A stretch of DNA of 64,000 nucleotides, from NCBI GenBank assembly GCA_038373885.1, contig JAWZYV010019936.1:496001-560000 (forward strand), written 5' to 3'. The position numbers were made by a program, and so were the translations under genes. The DNA comes from Cheiracanthium punctorium (taxonomy: Eukaryota; Arthropoda; Arachnida; Araneae; Cheiracanthiidae). The notes beneath the pieces were generated by a model, which saw nothing but the letters and a program-made list of their open reading frames with translations, had not been told where the DNA came from and searched no databases. Of this stretch, positions 11,455 to 23,488 are shown piece by piece (within the stretch, counting starts at the first letter, position 1; each line of letters starts with the position of its first letter).

Positions 11455-12847
11455 CACTCTATAACAAATAAATCGACGCACCAAGAAGGAGGTATCCGAT
11501 TGAGACGAAAATTGGTGGATAGGAAGACAATGTACAAAATAGTAAATGATTAAAATTTCAGAACAATTCAATAATTTATTTCAGAGTTACAGTAACAAGT
11601 TCAATAAGGTGTTGACCCGCCGCTAGCCTGGATACAAGCTGCCACACGGCGTGGCATAGACCGATAAAACTCCCGGATGGTCTCCTGCGGTATTTCCTGC
11701 CAAATTCGCTCCAATTGTCGAACGAGGTCATCAAAAGTCCGTGCCAGATGCAATCGCCTTCCCATCATATCCCAGACATGCTCGATGGGAGAGAGATCTG
11801 GCGATCTGGCAGGCCAAGGAAGAGTTTGACAAGTTTGCAGACAGTTTAGAGCAACAGGAGCCGTATGTGGTCTGACATTGTCCTGCTGAAAAACCAGCCA
11901 GGACACTGCAAAAGGAACTGTAGCAAAACAGGTCTTAGGATGTCGTACACGTACCGCTGTGCAGTAAGTGTACCTCTAATGACGACCAAAGGGGTCCGGC
12001 TGTCAAAGGAAATGGCACACCAGACCATAATGCCTTGTTGAGGGCCGGTGTGGCGTGCAATAGTGAAAGCAGGATCCCCCCCCACTGCCCTGTGCGTCTC
12101 CAAACACGTCTTCGATGATCGTCAGGACACAGTTGGAAGCGGGATTCGTCGCTAAAGACTATACGTCCCCAGTCGGCATCATTCCAACCTGATCGAGCAC
12201 TGCACCACTTTAATCTGGCTCGGCAGTGTGCCGGCGTGAGTGGCAGGTGGCGTAACGGTCGGTGCGAGTGTAGATTTCGCTCTCTCAACCATCTGTGAAT
12301 GGTCATGATGGACACTGGTGTTTGGGTTGAACGTCTGATGGTTGATAGAGATGAAGAAGGCGCTGTGACAGCTGATCGGACCATCACTCTGTCCTCACGA
12401 TCTGTTGTAACCCTAGGTCGACCACTAACATCCTGACGCTGCACTCTGCCATTTTCCACCCATCCTTGCCAGCATCTTCGAATCGTCGCATCGCTTCGAC
12501 TCAAATAACGAGCGATTCTCCGATTAGTCCAACCGGCCTCTTTCAATCCAATGATACGACCTCTGTCAAACTCTGACAGTTACTCGTAATGAGCACAAAT
12601 CCTGCAGCGAGGCATTTTTTGAGTTGTTGAAAGGTCATCTGAATCGCAATTAAACCGAAAGTTTTAACAACCGTTGAAGAACTGATCCTTATATACGTCT
12701 GCTGGATGCGATGTTCCGATGCGCTAGAGATCAAACTATTCATTCATTGGACACCAAATTTGAATCATTTGCATATCTGTTCAGAACATTCATGCATACG
12801 AAATTTCAAAGCATTTCTTGGTGCGTCGATTTTTTTGTTATAGAGTG
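11455..12847 (-). mobile_element. Tc1-type element (Tcb1-like) with TA target duplication
   Basis: The ends match over about 34 bases: CACTCTATAACAAA then AAATCGACGCACCAAGAA, with one or two mismatches, at 11455 and inverted at 12847. TA flanks both sides (11453-11454 and 12848-12849). Length is 1393 bp. The transposase gene inside is on the minus strand and carries three lesions. The well-preserved ends suggest it inserted more recently than its neighbour at 10002-11401. Confidence 0.9.
11601..12615 (-). pseudogene. Tc1-type transposase pseudogene, three lesions
   Basis: The minus-strand ATG at 12613-12615 begins MPRCRICAHYE, then a TAA replaces a codon before LSEFDRGRIIGLKEAGW. Helix-turn-helix regions (RRIARYLSRSDATIRRCW; STIRRSTQTPVSIMTIHRWL) and a GRPR hook follow. 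The catalytic parts are VFSDESRF, FQQDNVRPH and SPDLSPIEHVW; the C-terminus is MPRRVAACIQASGGSTPY. A one-base gain in the run of eight C at 12076-12083 and a one-base loss near 11893 shift the frame. Between the second catalytic Asp and the Glu I count 32 residues, not the usual 34. The family resembles transposases annotated Tcb1 in arthropods, from memory. Non-functional as it stands. Confidence 0.85.
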
Positions 12848-12849
12848 TA

Positions 12850-13405
12850 TATTGAAGATGCGTACTTATCTATATATAAAAAATTCATTATGTGCGTAAT
12901 GATCCGCATAGTGAAAGGAAGTTATTATATGATCCGTTAATTAATGAAAATGTTTTAATTAATTTTGGAAAAGGTTTGAAAACATTAATGTAAACAGGAA
13001 AAGCGGTTGCAGTGATATACAAAATTTCTTACAAATAAATACATAATTATTTATCTAAATATGTAATCGTATTCAGTATGGTTATAATTAAACTGCCTTC
13101 ATAAACAACATTCTGCAGCTGAAACTCGTTGCCACAAACTTTGGAATATGAACTCTACGCAAGATGCACTCAAGGAAGTTTTCTCAAAAGTTTAGTTTCA
13201 AAAATGTCCACTAGATGGCATTTTGTATAAGCTCAAGATGGGTCTCACATTGGTTAATAAATGTTCAAAATCTATTGAATAAATGTTGAATGTGTTTGTA
13301 CATTTCGATTTAATTTCCTCCATTGTTAAATATCTGTTTTTAAGTGCAAAGCGCCACCAAGTGGAAAATGTTTTCAACTATTTTTACTTTCTGAACATGT
13401 ACCAT
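12850..13405. other. Unassigned AT-rich sequence
   Basis: No gene or RNA seen. Short phrases such as CCACTAGATGGC (13209) and gcgccaccaagtgg (13350) are of the kind often found in arthropod repeats, but I cannot define an element. Confidence 0.4.
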
Positions 13406-13800
13406 GTAAGGAAAGTATTGTAATCGTGAAAAAATTCGACTTCGAGATTTTGGTGTATTTTCACGTTTTGAGGTCTTCTGATGCTATTTTTATGAGATGT
13501 ATGTATGTATGTGTGTGTGTGTGTGTGTGTATGTCAGTTGACACGATAGCTCCTAAACGGTGCATTCGATTGAGCTCAAATTGGGTATATATATTATAAA
13601 CTACCATCGCAAGACCGGTATTGATTTTGATGTTCATAGGACTTATAGTTTTTCTACAGGGCTACGACAACGAGTTCTTTTACATTACGGCATATGGGGA
13701 GAAATTCTTGAAAGTACGATAGCGTTTAAACAGCGCATTCGATTGAGCTTCAATTTGGTATATATGTTTGAATTATTCATCAATTAAAATTTAATTCTTG
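13406..13800 (+). repeat. Satellite-like dispersed repeat, two ~173-bp units plus (GT)n
   Basis: The block begins aaggaaagtattgtaatcg, passes through a (GT)10 run (13511-13530), and then repeats the motif gatagc..taaac..gcattcgattgagct at 13545 and 13718 (period 173). The opening phrase matches the reverse complement of the right end of the block at 24840-26525 (near 26480-26525). These are two members of one dispersed family in opposite orientation. Confidence 0.6.
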
Positions 13801-16275
13801 GCAATGATCTTAATCGTAAGCGTTCCGAAAGTCGAGTGGAGTCACTCCGGTATTCTTTTAATTCCTCCAGCGCATCACGTTTATAGTTTACGCATCTAAT
13901 ATGGTTGCAATCTCTTCACCCATTTTGCTGTACAACCCTTTTTATAGAGCACTTTAATAATAACCATTCTGTACATGAAAGCATTTTTTTTCATCACTTT
14001 TAAATTGTACCAAACCCCTTAAGAAAGTTTTGACGACGTCATTCAGACTTTGTTACTATGGGGTAAAGCTCTGCGCCGTCAGGGGTTCTCTACACCCTGC
14101 CGTGTTTGAAATTAGTGGGCTTCAGCGTCACCCATCCAACTTTGATGGGAAAAAAAGTACATTTTCTTATAACAGTCTAACTTGATCTTTCAAGAAGTAA
14201 ATAATTATTTCGGAGAAACAAGAGATGCATGCTTCTAAAGGAGTAAATATTAAATCTTTTATCAAAGTAAAAGTTGAGAATTTACAGATAAATAAATTGA
14301 ATACACGTACGTCCTTACACACGTCCTCGCACGTACGCACAACGTACAATTGTACGTAAAAATTGTACGTACAATATTGAAGTACAATTAAAATTTTAAA
14401 CTATTTGAATAATGTCATGTAAAATGTCTTAAATATGACAGTGACTTCATTCTTCGAAGCTTCCCTAATTATCACGAAGACCGCTCAAATGTACAAGTAT
14501 AAATCAAAGGCTCTTCAGTACTTCTTACAGTGCTATAACCATGAACTTGACATCTTGAATTATGGACTTTCTTTGAAGGAAATGTATTTTTGTAAACTAG
14601 CCGCTCGATTCCTAACTGTTTTTTATACTCAGTGGCAGTGTTGACTAAATTTTTGGACTCATTTCAACGAAAATCTGTCTCTTTGCTTTAACAATATTTG
14701 TCAATAAATTTATTAAGTTTAGGAATGCTACACATTTTGGGTGTAATCATAAAAGCGGATGTTGAAACAGCAAATGGATAAAATGTGATTTAGCCCGATG
14801 CATGGTGATATTTTTTAGATGGGCGATTAATGCGCCAAGTATTGTAAATTCGGTATTTTAAAGCTGAGAAAAAGTCCGAAAGATCATGCATTTTTGTATA
14901 TACATTATTGTTGTTTTGTAAACTAGCTACTCCGTGACATATGCTTGCTTCATTTAACGTCATTGAGCTGTGAATTTTAATTTTTGCACATGATTTAATG
15001 TTATTACACTAATGTTTACATCTATCTGTTGCCGTTCTCAGCGTGGAAATATCGTCGATTTTGGTACCGAATACGTTAGCGTATTATATAAGTAGATATA
15101 CAAATCATTACACTACATGATGTAGATGAAATTTCCAAATATGGCTTTTTTAAAAGTAATGAGAGTCTACCGAGTAGCCATTATCACGGCTGCCAAGTTC
15201 AACAACAATCATCAGTTTTGAATCGGGGTATGTTTGCGTTATTTTTGTTTATTTTTTTTTTTTTAAATAACACAGTCAAGACACGCAGATCTTTTAGTGC
15301 TCAACTGGCTCTGAGAATTTATTTTAATTAGATTCTTCTACTCAACTATATAATTTTTCCAAAAAAGGTCTTTAGAAAAAGCAATACTATATCACTGGTT
15401 CCATTTTCGGTGCTTTACAAAACACTTTTACCTAAGAGCATCTTAACGGAGAGTCGAGCAAATTTTCAGTTGCAATCTTATCAAACAAAACCTTTAACAA
15501 TACAGCAAATTACGAGGTAGCAATTATATATACTGTTGCTTTCCCTGTATAACCGTGTTTCATTGTCTTTTAATTGCATTTGGGAAGCGATTACGTAACG
15601 CGTTGTTAAAAGCGCAATTAGAGTAAATGCGCATTCCTAATGTAGGCCCATTTCACTGTTCACTTTTATCCATAGAATTTTAGCACTGATACAGCGATAA
15701 CCTTCCAAACATATTTTGCGAGAATTACACAGTTATTTCATGCAAGGTGTTTTACTTATTGTCTTAGTATTAATATGATTTGTGCTGACACTAAATCATA
15801 TTTATGTGAATTAAGTTATGCAGATTAATTTTTGAAACCAGTTTAAAGGTCATAGAATAGCCTATAAAAGCTGCTGAGTATCTAACCCGATTATCATTCA
15901 TCTTAGATTTTAGCATCCATTAATGACTAAATGAAGCTTAGGAAGAATTTTAACAGTCAGAACTATGTGAAGTCCGTCTAATTATATGATTTATTTTTAA
16001 ATAATGTATTGCTATTTTATTATGAATTTTCTCTCCCTTTGCGCCACAAAAGAAAGAGCTGGGATTATACTTTAGTACGCGGATTTACTCAGATTGTTGG
16101 CTAACGAAAAACAAGAGGGTGAGTGTGAGCCATGAAAGAATTTACAGATGACAAACAAGAAGAAATGTTGCTTCCTAGATGAAGATACGATGTTTAATGC
16201 AAACTTGCCAATTAAAAATTGATATGCAGGCCAATTAAAACCTCGACATTATCGTATATGTTTATTTAAAATATA
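13801..16275. other. Unassigned AT-rich sequence with a 16-bp palindrome
   Basis: No gene found. A perfect palindrome acgtacaattgtacgt lies at 14342-14357 in a stretch dense in GTAC/ACGT words (14300-14390). The rest shows only short random-looking frames. Confidence 0.4.
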
Positions 16276-16915
16276 CAGGGTTTCTCAAAAACGTAGTATG
16301 CTTTAATTCTTTATCTACTAGAAATATTAGATAATTCAAATTTTAAAAAAATATTCAAAATGAGCCAGGAGGAATGTTTGATTTAAGAAAAAAGTCATCT
16401 CGTTAATTTTTAAAATGCTACACTTTTTAAAGTTGTATGCGACCGCTCTTAACCTTAAAAAACCTTTCAATACGTAAATGTACTCTATATACTTATGAAG
16501 TTATGAAGTTATGTATAAAATTTGAGCGTTATATCCTAAAAAGTGTGAGACATGTGAACTTATTATATGCTTTCTTAAACCATTTATCAATAGTTTTCGA
16601 ATGGAAAAAAATCACGAAGCAGGATAATATTTCAGGGGCCTTAAGAGTAACTACGAAAGAAAATCATTTTTTTTTCACTCTAGCAGTAAACGTTTACTCT
16701 CAAATTCATGTTAGTCCTGGGCTCATTTATCTTTGTTTAAAGATATTTCTGAGACATTTCATGATGAAATGCTGAAAATTTTTGTATCATCTCTTTAGTA
16801 TATGGGACACATTTTAGAAATTGGGGGTCAATTTTTATGGGGTTTGTATAAAAATTTAAAAAGCGTACCTTTATAAAAATTAACGAGAGGATATTTTCCC
16901 TTATTTTGAATTTTT
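16276..16915. mobile_element. Long-terminal-repeat MITE, copy 1
   Basis: The left end CAGGGTTTCTCAAAAACGT follows TA (16274-16275). The left arm block with attcaaaatgagcc..ctcgttaatttttaaaa is answered by an inverted right arm ending near 16915 (ttaacgagaggatattttcc). The internal segment (16540-16830) is homologous, in reverse complement, to 34560-34800 of the copy at 34334. The right arm is partly deleted. No transposase is encoded. TA target and CAGGGTG-type ends suggest the Tc1/mariner superfamily. Confidence 0.6.
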
Positions 16916-19690
16916 GTGAAGATTACTAGAAAGCTATTAGATGTTGTACTTATATCGGAAATCATGATGGGTATTGAATACTCAAGAGTAACATTTTCTG
17001 TAGGGCCTTCGATAATTAAATTGCTGAAGGCTTCCGAATACCTACTCGAGATACACCGGTATAATGCTACCTCGGTCACAGTCGTGAACTGTCCTAGTAT
17101 CATCTCATTTGAAAGATCCACCTAATTCCGGACAACTACACCAACCAATTGGATTAAGTTCTCGGTTGCACAGTTAGAAATTGTAGCAGTAGCGTTCTAA
17201 AGGGATAGTGGTGACAATCGAGAAACCGTGCAGAAGAATACTGAGTTCATACTTAGAGATTACATCATTGCACTATTACACTAAATACTAGATTTTTTAT
17301 TGAAAAAAGCTTAAAAAACACTTACAGAACTAGCGACCCTTCTACCTGATGCACCAGAAAAACACGCAGTCCCCCTAGAATTAATATTGAACATACCAAA
17401 CATCGACAGTTAATTGAGTTAATTTAGAAATAAATCACACATTTTTACAGTTAAGTGGTGGACATGAGAGAAATTAAAACATTTCTTTTATCAATCAGAA
17501 AAACGAGCAATGAAGAAACTGAAATACAGAATATTCGACTTAGAAAACGGGAAAAACGGGAATTATTTTAGAATCTAAAAATAATTGATCTCAATCACAT
17601 AAGGAAGAATGGATTAAAATTTCTGACCATTTCTAAATTTATGCCTTACTGTATAAGCTGGATAAAATTGATACCCAGGCTTTTTTTTATAACAATCGGC
17701 TCGAAAAGTTAGTGCCAGCCGTACTCAAATACAATGCTAAAAAATTACTATGATTCTCTGACAGATTTAAAATCTGTCTGAATACTTAGTTTTCTAAATT
17801 GGATAATGGAAAAATAAATTCAGTCCTCTGAAATGTTATTTTGAATGAGATAAATGAGCAAGAATTGTTATTAAATATGGGTGAAACGCAATTTTATTAG
17901 TGTTTATTAGCACACGAGTACCGTTATTTAATTTTAATATATCTTACTCAATTGTTCTAGTCTAGTAAATATTGATTCAATATTAAGTATGCAAGATTTT
18001 ATTATTAAAAATTAAAGATTGAACTTTCCTTTAGCTATGCCATTTTCAAAATAATATCCGTTGCTCCTGCAGTTTTTTCTTATCTTTAAAATAAACCCAT
18101 TTAGTACATCATACTTTAGCAGTACTTTATCAAATAAAAATATGAAATCGCTCAGAGTTAAGTTGTGTTCTTCGATGAGTTTAAAATATATTTGTTAGAG
18201 AAAACATTCTAACGTAAAAATTACATTCATAAATTAAACTATCTTTTACTATATTCTTCTTCAAAAAATAAATTTATTCTTAGCATTATAGGCATAAATC
18301 TAATGGAGAAAGCCTAACGGCAAAAGGTGTACTCGAGGAAAATACATATAAACTTGAAAAATAAACATTCTCACTTTCGCAAGGCGCTGATGTCTTAGAG
18401 TGTATTATCCTGTCTAATGCGTTATTTTTTTTTCTTAGGAGAATATATTTCGTTGTAAAGCATAAAATACTACCACTTTTCTTATTTTATTACGTTTATT
18501 GATAAAAAAGAAATTTAAAATCTTTTTCCAGCGAAGTTTTTGAAACATCGATATATCATACTTGTCATTAATACTGCAGATTTGACATTTATGTTTCGTG
18601 TCTTATTTGAAACATGGCTGAAAGTCTTTTTTTTTAATACCAATATTAAAAAAAGTTTCAAGTAATTAAATATTACCAATAACGTGAAAAATATAGTAAA
18701 GCTTGTGACATTTGAAATACTTATGAAGATTTATCTGAGGATAGTTGTGATAAATGTGGTATTCTTCGCAAAGTGTGAGAAAAATCACTATTGTGTTAAA
18801 TTCACCTCTTCATTTTCAATGAAGAATACTTAAAATATTAGTCAGAAGAATAAAAAGCTAGTACTTTAGCTGAAGATTTAAACTGATAAATAAACAAAAA
18901 ATATTTATGCTGTAATTATGATAATATTAATAATAATTATGATTTTGGCAACCATAATACTTTAACTGTTAAAATTATTTTAACAGTTACTGTTAAAAGT
19001 TAAAATTATTTTATTATTCATTAAATGCATTTTTTTCATGAATCGTAAAATACAAGTTGGAGATTTTTGTGTGTTTATTTGACATCTGCTTTTGCACACT
19101 TTGTTTTTCATTGACTCAGGAAAAAATCTCGAGGAAAACATTCCTAAAACCTTTTTACTAAAGCTTAACATCCAATAATAAGTAAAAATAAATTAAAAAT
19201 ATTTAAAAATCAAAACATAATGATTTTGTCCACTTAAAAACTATTTAATACTACATCATGAACGAAAAGTAAAAGAGAATGGAGTGATACTTTAAGGATT
19301 AAATAAGTTTATTTAGAAATTATCCTCTCTGTTATGAAAAATACATTTTTATGCAATTGGAGCAAAATAAATTATGTATTCATCAGTCATAAATGCAGTT
19401 CATGTGTGACTTTATATTGATTTCAATATATTTTCAATTTCGAAAAATACGTGGGAATATAGCAATTTTATGAGTTCTACTTGTTTTAGTAAAAGAAATA
19501 TGCTAGCTATAAACTAAGCGACAAGTAACCAACTCTTTGCCGAAAAAATCCAGAAATAAAATTGTTATCTGAAAAAAACATTGCTGAAACGCATGCAATT
19601 TTGAATTGAAATATGATTAAACTTTACACGCTTAAATCTATTGAGAAAAATAATAATCAAACGGGGTATATTTTTGACTTCAAACAGCCA
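16916..19690. other. Unassigned AT-rich sequence
   Basis: No credible exon, RNA gene or transposon end was found. A small perfect inverted repeat (12-bp arms, 3-base loop) lies at 18963-18989, but it is pure AT plus two C/G positions and may be chance. Confidence 0.4.
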
Positions 19691-19698
19691 TTCTCCCG

Positions 19699-19756
19699 AT
19701 TGAGTAAAATTTGCTCCATTAAACGACAAAAATCAATGGAGCAAGAATTTCTCAAT
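19699..19756 (+). other. Imperfect hairpin, 22-nt arms
   Basis: Left arm 19699-19720 (contains ttgctccatt) and right arm 19735-19756 (contains aatggagcaa) pair over 22 positions with about four mismatches around a 14-base loop. The ten loop-proximal pairs are perfect. Size is within the range of small-RNA precursors, but nothing else supports expression. Confidence 0.45.
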
Positions 19757-19827
19757 TTTTGAGCATTTTACAACAGCTCCATTTAGGCCATATAATAATC
19801 AAAAATGAGGAGTGTCTGTCCATTTTT

Positions 19828-19998
19828 GATTAATATAACTGTACTCAATTATGATTATTATTTAAGCTATAGAATGAGCGTTTTTACAAAATCAGCCCTT
19901 TTTTAATTAATATACCTGTACTCAATTAAGATTATTATTTTAAGCTATAAAAAGGGTGTTTTATTAAAATTTGCTGTTTTTTATTAATATATTGAATT
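19828..19998 (+). repeat. ~76-bp tandem repeat, about 2.3 copies
   Basis: The motif taatata.ctgtactcaatta.gattatta starts at 19831 and 19908, with a partial third start near 19984. Periods are 77 and 76. Confidence 0.7.
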
Positions 19999-22500
19999 AT
20001 TCGTTTTCTTCATTTTTTATTATCAGAGCTGTAATCCATGATTATAAGCCCGAGAAAATAAATTTTAAATCAAGGCAAATACATTACATATATCTTAATA
20101 CACTATAAAAAGTAGATTTTTAATAAATAGAATATAATTTCACTGTTGTCTCTAGTTATAAATCGAATTCACATTTCAGTCAGAATACAGAAATACAATC
20201 ATGGTTAAAACAGCTGTGAGATTTAATTAAAGCAGCAACCAAATTTATTTACATGAAAAAGGTAAAATACTACTTACTCACTTTGAGTGGCGATATCATA
20301 ACTTCATTTGTTTTACAACAGCTTTTTATAGTCCAATCGTAAGAAACTATGTCACAAAGCGAAATCTTTACCTAAAGCATCTCCTCCATATCTAGGCTGA
20401 ATTTATTTCACAACTCTGAATATGAAAAAAATGCATTTGATATTCGGATATAAAACCAAATTATCACAAGCGAATACACACACAAATAACCATCCACAAC
20501 AAAAGGAGGCATTAACTCAAAGTGCATCTAGTATCCTCTCCAGAAATTCTTTTAATTCATATTTTGATAACGACACGCTTGTCCTTCGATGCCCGCCCAG
20601 CCGTGAGCCACGGCTACGATGCGCGCGTTTGTGACTATGAACCGTTATCCGTTGAAGAGAGTTGGTCACATGACAGTAATAGGATATGGGTCGTGGGGGA
20701 GAAGAGACGAAATATTCAAATAGACAAAAATATTGTGAAAATTGAGCTAAGTAGAATCTAGTGAATTGGGAGCATTGAGGCGAATTGAGGAGATAACAAA
20801 TTATTGTCTTTAATGAGTATTTTTTAGCGTAAAAGGATTTAAATCAGCCGATAAGAAATTTAATCAATAAAGGAGTGTTAGTTTTAATCAATAGATTTAA
20901 GCGTGTATGTGACACTGTACAGATTTCTTCTATTGGCATCATTCCCGTCAGTGTAATTTATTTTAAAGTTAAATGCAATTAAAACTTCAGCAGGTAAATA
21001 TATAATCTTGAGTAAAATAATTTTTTAAAAACTTATTGGAACTGTTCAAATTTTAAAATCAATAACTATAAAATATTGACTGTTATGGGCATTCGTTTAT
21101 TCTGAAAACAAGACCCATTTCCGGAAATGAACTACTTCTTTATTCAATATTAACCGAAAAGAAATTAATTACAGGATAATAAAAACGATTAGTTTTTTAA
21201 CAAACAACATATATTTTAAGAGACTGAGATTAAACTCTTATGGAAAGTTATAGTTTTCATCTAGTTTTGAAAGCCTCGTCTGGAAATAGGCCAAATGGGC
21301 TTGGCAAACGCCTTTATTACTTCAGAAAGAGAAAAAAAGGCTGGAAACGATGTTTAAATTGTTTACTTAAATAATAGAATTTTTTCCCATGTAAGTTACA
21401 CTCCCTGTTATCAGAATAGGTGATTTCTTTGTAAAACAGCCGAGCAGTTTAACATCATTCGTTGTTATTATGTACAGAGATAATGTTAGTTTTTCTGCAT
21501 TCAAGTAATGCATTTAGCTTTTAATTTGTAGTCGTTACGAATTGTTTAATGCGCAGTATTTTAAAAGATAAGAGGCCTAGATTTTTCAGTTTGTTAAGAT
21601 ATAAATAATATCCTTTAAAATCATTCTCCCAAAAATATTGCTTTTGTTCTTTTTTCGAAAAAAGCCGAATTGCACTAAAAACTGTAGCTGCTAAATATTA
21701 TTTGTTCTTTGTTTGTTGATTTCAAAATATTTTCTGCTTTCCTTTTCTACACTTAATGCGGCTATAAAATCAGCATTTTATACAGATGTTTTAGCTCAGG
21801 GGTTTTGAAAACCTTTAGGGGAGACCGGGGCACATTTTCCATTGGAGGCACTCTTTCCAACTCGCTTTTATTTTTAAATGAGACGCTATATGGTGCCAGA
21901 GGTCAAAGTGGTTGAAGTATTATTAACACAGTGCAGAACATCTACAAAAGTATTTAATTTAATTGCTGTTGTCGTACAATCGAAAGAGCTGTTTTCTTTC
22001 TTAGTAAAACGGTGGGAAATTTTTCAGGTCTTTATTGAAACTTGAAACGAACTTATTACACGGTTAAAGCAAGTAGTTCAGCGTTTCAACATAAAATGGA
22101 GCTAAATTAGCTACATCCTTTCTATGCAGAAACGTTTCACTGTGGCTTGGTGCCACTGATGAGTTTAATTAGGCACCGAATCATGTTTCAATATTTCTCT
22201 ATAGAAAGGTTGCAGCTAACTCAGCACCCTTTCATGGTAAAATATTAACTACTTTTTTTAACAGTGTAGTATTAATCATTCTGTTTTGACTTTGCATGAA
22301 CTGAAAGACGATTTACTTCTTCAGGTAACTATGCATTTGTTTTGTAAATAACATATATCGCTACTCGTTTAGGTACTGTAGAAGTTCCAATATGGCGACG
22401 GGGTAGGTTTTCTAACAGAATACGGGGCACGTTTTCCATAACGTGTCTCGTTGGAAAACGTCCTCCGACCTAAATCAACCTGAATCATTGTACTAAATAT
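19999..22500. other. Unassigned sequence with one GC-richer patch
   Basis: Mostly AT-rich and featureless. Bases 20570-20700 are unusually rich in CG dinucleotides (cacggctacgatgcgcgcg) for this window. At 21818 a phrase ggggagaccggggcacatt resembles ends of some DNA transposons, with a weak echo at 22424-22475, but no proper inverted pair could be shown. Confidence 0.35.
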
Positions 22501-22503
22501 ATA

Positions 22504-22791
22504 TTTATTGTGTAATCGACCCAATAGCCATATATGAAACAGTTAATTCTGAAATATTTTGTTCCAAATTAAATTAAATTAAAAGGTTATAAAAAAATTA
22601 AACCAACAGACTCCGTGCACTCCTGATATAATAAATACCGCTATGATAGCACTCAGGAAGGGTCGCAGTGTCAATAAAGCATCCATGGATATTCCCCGTA
22701 ACAGGACAACCGGACACTCCTCCACTGGAAGATCTTCTACTGGAGAAGCCTGTTTTGCTTCTTGAATAGGAGTCATCTTTCCCAGACTTGC
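22504..22791 (-). other. Possible terminal exon of a host gene (minus strand)
   Basis: Reading the minus strand, a pyrimidine-rich tract ttccttcttttttag ends at 22792, a good splice acceptor. After it, two frames stay open for about 65 codons. One gives a Ser/Arg-rich segment then Cys-containing C-terminus ending RSARSLLV (stop 22598-22600). The other gives KMTPIQEAKQASPVEDLP and a hydrophobic stretch (FLSAIIAVFIISGV) that would be a membrane segment, ending at 22579. A poly(A) signal AATAAA lies at 22504-22509. I do not recognise either product. The acceptor, open frame and poly(A) signal in the right order make an exon plausible, but chance cannot be excluded. Confidence 0.3.
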
Positions 22792-22800
22792 CTAAAAAAG

Positions 22801-23234
22801 AAGGAACGCTGTGATAAGTACCAGCTCTTCAAGTGGTAAAGACTTTCGATTCCAATCCGAAAAGGTCCAATCCGGTTTCAATCCGAAAATTCGATTAAAG
22901 TTCCGATTACAATCGACTGTAATCGATGACTAAAATAATATTTTACAAATTTTACAAAAATGATATGATAAAATTGCATTATTATAGAATTCTTTTGATA
23001 TTTGATTTCTTTAACATCAAGATTACTGTTATTTTACAAAATTAATATTCACTAGTTATAATCTTTTTGGAAATTGTTCGTAATCGTAATCGTAATCCAT
23101 ATCATTTCTTGTAATCGATTACAGTTAATCGTGTAATCGCACGAAGTCTGATGCAGTTTCAACCACGTGACCGCTGATAGACTCCACCAATAAAAACTCC
23201 CTTTTCAAGTGACGTCTGTCCACCAGGAATATGA
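22801..23234. other. Unassigned sequence with repeated aatcg words
   Basis: No gene. Bases 22860-22930 and 23080-23140 are rich in tccgatt/taatcg words (gtaatcgtaatcgtaat), a short degenerate simple repeat on both strands. Confidence 0.4.
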
Positions 23235-23464
23235 ATGAACCAATCGGGGTTACTGGGTCGGGGGGTACTAACTGGGAATTTTTCTCTACCGGGGTCGTAT
23301 ACAAATTAAAAAAGTTAATTACTTTTTGAAAATTTACGAGAGGATTTTTTCTTAATGGAGTCTTATATCCGACCTTATTTTGAACATTTCTCCAATTTAT
23401 GCTGCCCACTTATCTTTAATAGATAAAGAATTAAAGCTCGTTGCCACCTTTTAGGGGAACCCTG
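23235..23464 (-). mobile_element. Long-terminal-repeat MITE family, one-ended fragment (copy 3)
   Basis: The segment matches the arm of the copies at 16276 and 34334: ggggtcgtatacaaatt, aatttacgagaggatttttt, cgaccttattttgaac, then tttaatagataaagaattaaa and the end CCCTG at 23464 followed by TA. Only one arm is present. It ends directly in a (TA)n run. Confidence 0.6.
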
Positions 23465-23488
23465 TATATATATATATATATATATATA
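23464..23488. repeat. (TA)n microsatellite
   Basis: Uninterrupted TA dinucleotides directly at the terminus of the MITE fragment. TA runs are favoured target sites for Tc1/mariner-type elements. Confidence 0.9.

Noticed and set aside
21818..22475. Possible transposon bounded by ggggagaccggggcacatt
   Set aside because: The proposed right end matches only weakly after inversion and no target duplication is visible.
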